Shown here: positions 55,419 through 64,000 of the stretch, piece by piece | Numbering within the stretch: position 1 is the stretch's first letter | Layout of the letters: each line of letters opens with the position of its first letter | DNA from: Eustoma russellianum | Taxonomy: Eukaryota; Streptophyta; Magnoliopsida; Gentianales; Gentianaceae | Assembly (NCBI GenBank): GCA_036186865.1 | Contig: AP025041.1 | Coordinates: forward strand, 40,699,824-40,763,823 | DNA: 64,000 bases | Direction: 5' to 3' | The notes under the pieces: generated by a model | What the model saw: the letters and a program-made list of their open reading frames with translations, nothing else | Told to the model about the DNA's origin: nothing | Database searches by the model: none | Program-made: the position numbers and the translations under genes

Positions 55419-58375
55419 TGTAGCGACCCGTTCCGAGCCCTAGTACTCGAAACGACTCACCCGCCGTATCTCACTAAGGAGAATACAAGGCGTCGATACA
55501 AATCAATTATGCGTCATCATAATAACGTAAATCGATATCAGTGGAAGTCATGAACTAAAACCCTCGATTAAATAATCATTATCGTTAATACAAATGTCTA
55601 GAAAATCTAAATCGATACACTGGTTACATGTAGATAACCACTAATCTCCAAAATACATAAAACTCGAATATCGAAATAGCTGTCTCAACTAACCCTCAAA
55701 AGTCTTTTATAAATATCCTTAGTCTCGAAATATCCCGTCTCGATCTTCTACGGTATACCAACTTCTGTGTAAGCATACACTAACTTCTCATGCCTGCAAA
55801 ACTGGTGAGTGGTGGTGTGAGCCAAAATCAACGGGCTCAGTAAGCAACCTACACATATTTGTTATAGAAATCATACATGCAGAAGCAAATACAAATAACC
55901 TTTATAGTTAACATACATGTTCTTAGTCCACAAATTATTTCACTTAATTATCTTAACAGTTAACACTTTAAAAACACAAAATAAATAATTCATCAGCTCC
56001 ATCTCAATTACCGTGATGCATGCTCTTCTCAAATATGACATACGCAACAAACAAATAATCACATAACAAAGAAGAGAACAATACATACCAATGAAATATA
56101 TAAACTGCAGAAGGTAAGTCACTCCACATAATAATGCGCAACTTCATGATGCATGTTCCTTCTCACTATCGTGTCACACGCAACCACATCATTATCACAC
56201 ACAAGATGTTCCTTTCTTTTTCATGATATGCTATGTATGACCTGGGTCCTACTCTTCGCTCCGTAACGTGGAGTCAGCGGACATCGCTCCGTAACGTGGA
56301 GTCAGCGGACAACGCTCCGTAACGTGGAGTCAGCGGACAACGCTCCGTAACGTGGAGTCAGCGGGCATCGCTCCGTAACGTGGAGTCAGCGGACAACGCT
56401 CCGTAACGTGGAGTCAGCGGACAACGCTCCGTAACGTGGAGTCAGCGCCCCGAAGGGATGCAATGCAATGCACGTGCCATGAATGCTCCACACACATAAT
56501 CTATGATCCGGCGTATCCATGCTCCTATATATACTCGCGCCCATACACGTGCATATATACTTACATGTATACCCCCATTTTATTACGGTGTATTCATATT
56601 CATACCTATATCCGGTTCATGTGTACACACATAGCTCACATATACACACAACTTGCGTATAGAGAAAATCCAATTACAGATATGCAGCAAACAACACACT
56701 GATGCATGATAAACATAACAAGCACAAATAGACCACTTACCTGACCAAAAGCCATGTATATTGCTTATAACCGCCACGGATCAGCCTAAGACCAACACAT
56801 ATTTCATCAAATACGATTTTTATATAAAGCTAATTTATATTCGTAACAATACAAACATTACTTTATATTATATTCGCTTAACAATACATTAATATTTTAT
56901 TGTGTATCCACCTTTAGACCACTGTCCATGAATGGACAGTGGACCTCCAAGTATTAGCGATTAGCACCAAAAGAAAAGAAACAACCATCACATATTATGT
57001 AATATATGCTAGCACGCACAAAACAAAATCACATCACTTTATTCTTATTTTTTTTTTCCTCTGTTCATAATTTCGGCAGCAGGTTTCTTTTTTTTTTTTT
57101 GTCTCTTCGATACAACTTTGGCAATAACTGGAAGGGTATAACATGTATATCAATCATTTGCATGTTTCAAATATCTTGATTTTTCTTTTAATTTATTTAT
57201 TTTTAAACATGCTGACCCACAGCCCTCAAGAAAACGTCTCATTATATACATATTTACATATTCAATTGATACATAGGCAATCCGCAAACAAGTTTGCACA
57301 CATAATAACTAGAGGGGAGAATTGACATCGTTGCAAGTGAGAACTATTAGCTGTGTATCACCCGAATTTATAGGCTTCACATAAGAGAAGTAGGAGCTGG
57401 TCTGAACAACCAGGACAAGTAGAAACTTAGAAAGAAAAAAAACAAGCATTGTTTCAGCCATTTGTGGGAGTACAAATAAAATTTGGAGAAGACTAAAGCA
57501 TAGAAGGTGAGGTTTCTTTCTTGTGAGGGTTGCATTTTCTTCTCTGGAATTTTCATATCTAAGGAATTTGAATGAGACCAACTATGCTTGGGTTCCGTGC
57601 TTCATATGGAATATAACTTTAAGGAAAAGGAATATAGGAACGTAAGTGTCTGATAAGGAATTTGGCCGATAAGAATTGATTTCCTGTGTCATAATTTACG
57701 GCTTACTCCTCTAGTCTTTCAACCTCATAATCTTTGTATAATTACAGTACATATGTATAAGGAATCAACAATCTGTGCAACGACAAATAAATCATGTACG
57801 ATCCGATTTGATACAAAAATAGTATAATAACGTTAGAAAAACATAACAAATATAATAAGGGTACTTGTCTCATATCTCGGTTATACATACTCGCGAAGAA
57901 CGGGATGAAGAACGGACCAAAAATTATTGTTTTTGTCACTTGAAGGCTGCGACAAGCTTTGAATCTTGAAGAATAGAGGGCCGGCAGTTTTGGGGAATTT
58001 ATGGAGGCTGCCTTTCTCAATTCTTTTTCGGCAGAATTGTTTTTGTTGCTATGGCTGCCGTTGATGAGAACCATCGTGGGATATTTAGGTTATGTGTGTA
58101 TAGATATAGATGGTTTAGGTAGGTAAAATCCTAAGATATTTAGGTTATCCTATTCTAATATGATTTGAATTTGTAATTTGATTTAGCTTTATCTATTTAC
58201 TTCCTAATCATATTAGGATTCTAGTTTTTTTAAATTTTGTCTTCCTTTATTTTCTTTTCCTTTTCCTTTTTTTTTTGCCGTGTGTGTATCATATATGTGT
58301 GTATACACTACATATCTATTATATTATGTGTTACATGTGTGCATGTGCATGGCATGCAAGACGCGGGTCATAACA
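55419..58375 (-). repeat. LARD-1 5' LTR
   Basis: It is 2957 bp and nearly identical to 49605-52559, for example C/T at about 55858, C/A near 57615, C/T near 57868 and A/G near 57894. The close match indicates a recent insertion. Confidence 0.95.
56257..56447. repeat. 28-bp tandem array, seven units (right LTR)
   Basis: It has the same units, order and unit count as 50442-50632, as expected when one LTR is copied from the other at insertion. Confidence 0.95.
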
Positions 58376-58740
58376 ATTTGAGTTATTTATATCGATGAGA
58401 TTCAAGTAGTCGCTCTTCGTTTTATTTGTGTGTCTATGTTTCTAGGGTGAGATACTTATCTCACTCTTTTATAGAATTAATAAATGTGTGTCTGTCATCC
58501 AGACCCGAACGATAGTTTTTGCTGTCGTTGGGATATACTTGGTATCGGTCATGTTTTTGTTGGATGTTTCCTTTGAAGATTCATCCATTCTTACTTCTAA
58601 GTGCTTGATTAATGTTGTGAGTCCTCGTTTCTCTACTTTGTCATTTGTAAGGCTGGTCAGAACGCGTATTAAGGTCAGTGTGAAAGTGAAGTTGTTTAAG
58701 AGCCAGGTGAATTTGTTATCATGTAAGCTTTGATGTTTTT
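58376..58740 (+). other. Locus K copy C, 3' flank
   Basis: It continues copy C after LARD-1. It matches 14090-14207 joined to 25901-26183 of copy A, including the AATAAATGTG poly(A)-like site near 58470. No ORF is supported. Homology ends at about 58735, where Copia-8 integrase sequence begins. Confidence 0.75.
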
Positions 58741-58842
58741 ACTCAATTTATGTCCATATCAAAAGTGTAAGAAGTGATAACGGACTTGAGTTTAAAATGC
58801 CTGAATTTTACATGATTCATGGTGTTGTTCACCAAACAACTT

Positions 58843-60331
58843 TGTTAGGTCCCTTAGAACACACTAGAAGGGAGGTTGAATAGTGTGTTCACCAAGTATG
58901 GATATTTTGTGGCTATTTTTTGTTTTTAAGTGCAACCAATACTTGGATGTGTTCTTTAGAGAGAATAAAGACTTGAATGAAAGTAAAGAACACAAGTATG
59001 TATAGAGGTTCAAGTCAAGAGACTCTACTCCTCTACCTTCTTGATGTTTCACAAGAAAGATTTTGAAATGGGGATTGTTATTTCTTATGGGGGAAACAAC
59101 AATCAAAAACGAAATCCAGAAAACACAAAAAAACTAGGCACCTTACCTAGACCACAACCAAGAATTCTAACCCTTTGAAGTTTAGCCTCCAAAGATCTTC
59201 TTTGCCCTCAAAGAAATCTTGTAGGGAGAATAGTGTACCACACACTATCAACTAACCCTTCAAAGTCTAAAAAACTCAAACAAAGAGCACCCTTGCTCCT
59301 TGACCAACAATCTACCCAATCTCTCACAAAATAGTTTCACCAAGAGGAAGATTCTTCTTCTCCTTACAATAATCACTCTCAACAATAAAGTAAAAATATA
59401 CAAAGATTACAAGTATTTTGAGAGCTTGAGCTTGAGAGAATTTGAGAGCTTGCAATGTAGAAAGTTGGAGAGGAAAGTGGAAGAAACCCTATTTTTATCA
59501 TCTTCAAAGTTTCTTCCCGTTTGAAACCCTCTGCGGTGACATTAATGGGTTTTGGCATCATGTGTTGGTGAGTCCTCATCATTGGAGATCTCCCTTTGGC
59601 ATGTAGCAACCTTCTTGGAGAGATTTCAAAGTGAATGCCAAGAAAGGAAACCTGAAAAACTTAACAGAGAGGAACCTGCAAAAAAGACACTAAAAAGGGA
59701 GGGTACAAAGAGTCAACTGATGTTAAAAAGTGAAGTTCAAGACCTTTGTAACGTTGGTCACATGAAGCGCCTAATGTGCAAAAGCACAGGCGTTCGAAGT
59801 GACATTGAGCGCTTGATGTGAAAATGAATAGTCATTCGAAGTCACATCAAGCGCCTAATATGGGCTTCTTAAGTCGTTCGAAGTCACATGAAGCGCTTAA
59901 TGTGGCACTTCATGCCTGTTCGAACTAACTCTGACTTTTACTCAGAGGAAGTACTTAGGAGTACGTGCCCAACCAGGGGAAAAGTACTTTTGGCATAGTG
60001 GACTGCATAAAGCGCCTAAAGAGGCGTTCAAAGTGTTCGCACTTTTCAACAGGTCACATAAAGCGCCTAATCTAGGAGTTTAAAGTGTCTTGTTTTTCAA
60101 ACACTCACATGAAGTGCCTAATCTAGGTGTTCGAAGTGTTCGCAGATCCAGACACTTCACATAAAGCGCGTAATCTAGGCGTTCGAAGTGTACTGGACTC
60201 CACCAAGGTACATTAAGCGCCTAATGTAGGAGTTCGAAGTATACTGACTTCAAACAACACACATGAAGCGCCTAATCCCTTGTTCAATGTGCCAAAATGT
60301 GCAAATCATCAAAACTCAACATATTCTAACA
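58843..60331. mobile_element. Solo LTR inserted in Copia-8
   Basis: A 1489-bp segment starts TGTTAGGTCCC and ends TTCTAACA, flanked by the TSD AACTT (58838-58842 and 60332-60336). Removing it restores the integrase motif HQTTCVYMPQQN. It has no primer-binding site, internal region or second LTR. A solo LTR left by LTR-LTR recombination is the simplest reading, and its start (CACTAGAAGGGAGGTTGAATAG, in two halves) resembles Sirevirus-type LTRs. It contains a degenerate tandem array at about 59755-60290. Confidence 0.85.
59755..60290. repeat. Degenerate tandem array in the solo LTR
   Basis: Ten units centred on AGCGCCTAAT, near 59763, 59808, 59849, 59890, 60009, 60061, 60113, 60164, 60213 and 60266, are mostly 41-52 bp apart. 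They are usually followed by TAGGCGTTCGAAGTG or a variant. The best units contain CGCCTAATCTAGGCG, an imperfect palindrome. Confidence 0.85.
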
Positions 60332-62772
60332 AACTTGTGTATATATGCCTCAACAAAATCGGATAGTGGTAAGGAAACACCAACATCTTCTCACCGTGGG
60401 TAGAGCTCTTAGGTTCCATGCTTCTCTTCCTATTACTTATTGGGGGTTCTTCCTTCAACATGCAACATACCTTATCAATATGATTTCATCTCCTGTTCTT
60501 TAGCATAAAGCCCCCTACATAGTTTTGCACAAAGCTCAGCCTATGTATAGTCACCTGAGAGTGTTTGGTTGTTTGGCATTTGCATACAATACTGTTCCAA
60601 CTAAAGCTAAGTTTGATGCAAGGTCTATACCATGTATTTTCTTAAGTATTCCCATGAATACAAAATGATACATTCTCCAACGTTTGGACGCAAAGGCGGT
60701 CATAGTTTCTAGGGATGTGCTCTTCCATGAACACTTCTTTCCTTTTTCCGATGATACTTCTGTGCCGTCCACATCTCAACCTATTGGTCTGGGCATTACA
60801 TATAGTACACTATCTAATTCCTCTGAACAAAATTCTCAGATTAGTCCCTTACATATGCTGGCTGATAGTCCTGATCCCATAAATCCTGGTACAGCTGAGC
60901 AATCTTCCTCTACTTCTCCTACTGCTTCTCCCTCTTTAGTTGATAAATCCATATCTTCCTCTCCTGTACAAATTCCTATTAAACAGCTTCATGTTGAGTT
61001 GCCTTCACTGAATCCTTCAGTTGTTGAACCATTAATGCAGTCTCATCATCCAAGAGTTTCAAGATCTAGAGTGGCACCCTCCGACTTAAATGACTATAAC
61101 TACAATATGATTCACTCTCCTAATCAGTCTGAGATTTCTTCTTCTCTTCGTGTACCATATCCTATTCAGTCTTATCTCTCCTATGATCATTTGGCACCTC
61201 ATTACAAGTCCTTTATTCTTAATATGAACATTGAACAGGAGCCTGGTACATATCAGCAGGCTGCATCATCAGAAACCTTGCAGCAGCCTATGCAAGAGGA
61301 ATTGGCTGCTTTAGAAGCTACTCATACATGGTTTATTGTTTCTTTGCCATCTAGAAAGTAGCTAATTGGATGTAAGTGGGTCTACAAAATAAAGAGAAAG
61401 GTTGATGGTTCAGTGGAGAGGTATAAGATCAGGTTAGTTGCAAAGGGTTATACCCAACAACTTGGGATAGACTATGATGATACCTTTTCTTTTGTTGCTA
61501 AGATGAGTACTGTGCATTTGCTTCTTGCTTTGGCCTCCCTTAATAATTTCCATATTCATCAATTGGATGTAAATAATGCTTTTGTACATGGAGATCTTTA
61601 TCAGGAGATATATATGTAGTTGCCTCAAGGAGTACAGTCTCATTTTCCGAATGCAGTTTGTAAACTACAAAAATCACTATATGGACTTAAACAGGATAGT
61701 AGGGAATGGAATGAAAAGCTCACAAACTATCTTTTGTCACAGGGATTCAAGCAATCAAAGCATGATTACACTTTGTTTACTAGAATAACTTCAGGAAATT
61801 TTTTGGCTGTGCTAGTGTATGTGGATGATATTATAGTAGTCAGTGATTCACTTCAACTGATTCAGAAGCTTTAAGATCATCTTCATTCCACTTTTAAGAT
61901 TAAAAATTTTGGGGAACTGAGATATTTCTTGGGTATTGAGGTTGCTAGATCTGAAAAAGGGATTAGTACATGTCAAAGGAAATATACAGTGGAACTGCTT
62001 GAAGAACCAGGTCATCTGGCTGCTAAACCAGCACTAACACCTATGGAGCAAAATTTGAAGCTAGAGCACAATGATTCAAAATTAATTGAAGATGTCTCAG
62101 GTTATAGGAGATTGATTGTATCTTACAGTTACTAGGCCTGATATAGCATATAGTGTACAACAGTTAAACCAGTTTTTGGATACTCCAACGAAATTGCATA
62201 TGAAAGCAGCTCAAAGGTTGTTTAGGTACTTAAAGGGGTCTCCAGGTCAAGGATTGTTGTTTCCTAGTACAGGTTCTAATGTTCTTAAAGTTTATGCAGA
62301 CTTAGATTGGGGGGATGTACAGAGATAAGAAGATCAATTACATGATATTGTGTATTTCTTGGTAATGCCTTGGTTTCTTGGAAAGCCAAGAAACAAACCA
62401 CAGTTTCAAAATCTTCTTCAGAAGTAGAGTACAGGTCATTGGTTGCAGCAATATGTAAGGTTCAATGGTTGTGTTATCTGCTGAGAGACCTAGGAGTGAG
62501 CCATAATCAGCATGTTGAGCTATTTTGTGATAACAAAAGTGCTATTTACATTGTAGAAAATCAAGTTTTCCATGAAAGAACTAAGCACATAGAAGTGGAC
62601 TGCCATATAGTTAGAGATAAGTATCAGGAGGGCATAATCAAACCAGTGTCTGTGTAGACTGATTATCAGATTGCAGATATATTCACAAAGGCATTAGGAT
62701 AACAGAGAATACAATTCTTAACTTCAGCATTGGGAATGTGTAATATATATAAGAAGTCAGAATTAAGGGGAG

Positions 62773-63296
62773 TGTTGAAGATGTTGAAATGCCTTCGAGG
62801 AAAAAGGTACAAAGGAGAGCAGCTATTCAGCATGGAAGCTGCAGCATCATTCAAGTGAATTGAAGTGCAGGCTGGTTTCAGGTAGCTGAGTAAAATGGAA
62901 GGAAGTCTAGTATGATAACATGTGCTGTAAATGAGCTGTATTAGAACTGAACAAAGGACACATCGAATCATGTGAACGGAAGAAGCTAGAAGGTAGTTGC
63001 ACCGACTTTGCATCAGTAGTCATTAGTTGCACGTGCCAAGTAGTTTTCTAATTCATGTAGATGCTTGTATATATACTTAGAGCTGGTAATCTGTAAAGAA
63101 CGCGCTGAATAACATTTCTTCTCCAAGAGTTCTGCATTTTTGCTCTTAACCTCTGTTACGCGCCATTTCAAAAAATTCAAAATTCTGCATTTAGTTTCTT
63201 CGATTCAGCTTATAAGATTTGAAGCTTTGCTGTTTGAATTGAGTTCATAAACAGATTTTGACAGAAGTAGCCTGTTAAAATATTTCAATTCTTACA
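62773..63296 (+). repeat. Copia-8 3' LTR (end approximate)
   Basis: It begins TGTTGAAGATG after the polypurine tract. The end is placed at TTCTTACA (63296) by its CA terminus only, because the partner LTR is missing. Confidence 0.65.
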
Positions 63297-63878
63297 TTTG
63301 TGTCCTTGAAATATCTTATTGATGCTAACATACAGGTCGACTGAATATGTTTTACTTTTCCTGGTATACTGTATTACGTTTTATAAAACACCATAATATA
63401 ATACAATGTGTCTCTCTGTGTTATTGTTAAAATCCAAAATGTTTAGACACAATGATCATTCTTTGTCTGGTGTGCAACACATTGCTATTTATCGTATATG
63501 TGTCAATCAACAATACACCGTGTCTAGGTTGTATACATCCTGCATCGGTAAAGAACAATTGTGTCTTCTCCGCGTTTAGGGTATTTTCGAAAACGTGCCA
63601 AAATCTTGTAACGCAGAGCAAATCAATTTTACTGTTTGGTCATAAAGTAACTTTGTCTCAATATTAAGTAATTAGACGTAATTTACCGTAAAAGCAATAG
63701 TTCATGAATAAATAAAATAAAAATAATTGATAAATAATATAGCGGAGACTAACCAATGAACAAATTTGAACCACTAAAGTATGAACTAAATATGTTTCAA
63801 AAAAAAAAGTATGAACTAAATACCATATGAAATAAGTTTTTCTGAGTAAATTGTCGAGAAACCTTTAAACATCAATTT
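63297..63878. other. AT-rich segment without recognised features
   Basis: I see no gene, RNA or element boundary here. Confidence 0.5.
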
Positions 63879-64000
63879 GTTGAGAATATTGTCTCACATC
63901 GGAAACTTTGAGATAAAATACATGGGTTCTATAAAAATAATATACCACCACTTATTGCCTTAAGGTTTTGAGTGATATCAGAGCCATGTTAGAGCCATGT
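63879..64000 (+). mobile_element. Start of an LTR or TRIM-like element leaving the window
   Basis: TGTTGAGAATATTGTCTCACATCGG, read in two halves, is a common start of short plant LTRs. About 90 bp later GAGTGATATCAGAGCC resembles the LTR-end plus Met-tRNA primer-binding-site arrangement. The short LTR (roughly 90-100 bp) suggests a TRIM-like element. The remainder lies beyond the right edge. Confidence 0.6.

Larger units (their letters stand above)
49605..58375 (-). mobile_element. LARD-1: non-autonomous LTR retrotransposon with 2.95-kb LTRs
   Basis: The LTRs are 49605-52559 and 55419-58375, TGTAGCGACCCG ... GGGTCATAACA. The TSD ATTTG is at 49600-49604 and 58376-58380. The primer-binding site (TGGTATCAGAGC on minus, 55405-55416) lies 2 bp inside the right LTR and a purine tract (AAGGGAGGATGAA on minus, 52560-52572) beside the left one. 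The element is therefore in minus orientation. The 2.86-kb interior has no gag or pol. The purine-tract context (CGAGGACGAAAC on minus) and the LTR start resemble plant Ty3/gypsy elements, so it is probably a LARD mobilised by a gypsy partner. Confidence 0.93.
58741..62760 (+). pseudogene. Copia-8 pol remnant (interrupted by the solo LTR)
   Basis: The integrase is split at HQTT / CVYMPQQN by the solo LTR. It then reads RKHQHLLTVGRALRF and HLRVFGCLAFAYN. The 225-codon open frame 60684-61361 covers VSRDVLFHEHFFPF, the linker, and the start of RT (EELAALEATHTW). RT (61380-62130) has GCKWVYKIKRK, LVAKGYTQQLGIDYDD, HQLDVNNAFVHGDLYQEIYM and LVYVDDIIVVS. RNase H runs from 62116 to about 62700 (SSSEVEYRS, LFCDNKSAIYIVEN, KHIEVDCHIVRDKY). 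Stops occur at 61359-61361, 61617-61619, 61872-61874 and 62655-62657, with frameshifts near 62120 and 62325. Confidence 0.87.
58741..63296 (+). mobile_element. Copia-8: 5'-truncated Ty1/copia element carrying a solo LTR
   Basis: It starts abruptly inside integrase (VHIKSVRSDNGLEFKMPEF) with no LTR, leader or gag. After the solo-LTR insertion (58843-60331) it continues through integrase, linker, RT, RNase H, a purine tract (AATTAAGGGGAG, 62761-62772) and a 3' LTR from 62773 to about 63296. It belongs to the same lineage as Copia-1, -6 and -7. Confidence 0.87.

Noticed and set aside
58741..58842. Copia-8 5' end as a target-site junction with locus K
   Set aside because: There is no LTR, TSD or terminus here. 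The sequence changes abruptly from locus K tail to mid-integrase, so it is better read as a deletion or truncation breakpoint.

Overview
This is nuclear DNA of a flowering plant, most likely a eudicot, and it is almost entirely transposable elements. The evidence is a stack of Ty1/copia retrotransposons primed by initiator-Met tRNA (TGGTATCAGAGC sites), a 9.4-kb CACTA (En/Spm) DNA transposon with tnp2, DUF4218 and TnpA-type genes on one strand, an L1-type LINE fragment, a Sirevirus-like copia fragment and a large non-coding LTR element. No conserved housekeeping gene, tRNA or rRNA gene fixes the species.

Underneath the transposons lie pieces of one small low-copy locus, called 'locus K' here, present as copies A, B and C. 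Joining the flanks of each insertion and comparing copies shows that locus K has a TATA box, a short ORF with a signal-peptide-like start, a C-terminal stretch with six cysteines spaced like an inhibitor cystine knot (knottin), a long 3' region and a poly(A) signal. Copy A lies at 3708-3956, 13391-14207 and 25901-26183. It is split by the CACTA element, which sits just downstream of the TATA box, and by a copia element that carries a second copia inside its 3' LTR. Copy C lies at 43316-43538, 49199-49604 and 58376-58740. It is split by Copia-7 and by the 8.8-kb non-autonomous LTR element LARD-1. Copy B (42175-42660) is a rearranged, partly inverted fragment.

Layout: 1-3707 Copia-1 (minus strand, cut by the window edge); 3957-13390 CACTA-1; 14208-25900 Copia-2, containing Copia-3 (19285-25670); 26184-27242 LINE remnant; 27243-28615 AT-rich sequence without a recognisable gene; 28616-31377 Sirevirus-like Copia-4; 31378-42174 Copia-5, containing Copia-6 (36430-42073); 42175-43538 locus K copy B and start of copy C; 43539-49198 Copia-7 (minus); 49605-58375 LARD-1 (minus); 58741-63296 Copia-8, carrying a solo LTR (58843-60331); 63879-64000 start of a further LTR element that leaves the window.

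Insertions were dated relative to one another from target-site duplications (TSDs) that I could read: ACTAT for Copia-7, ATTTG for LARD-1, AAATA for Copia-3, TATAT for Copia-6, AACTT for the solo LTR and TGT/AGT for CACTA-1. All retroelement coding regions carry stops or frameshifts, so none is autonomous as read. The two observations most worth following are the knottin-like locus K gene and a small coiled-coil accessory gene. The latter lies near the 5' end of CACTA-1, divergent from the transposase genes and tandemly duplicated together with its promoter.
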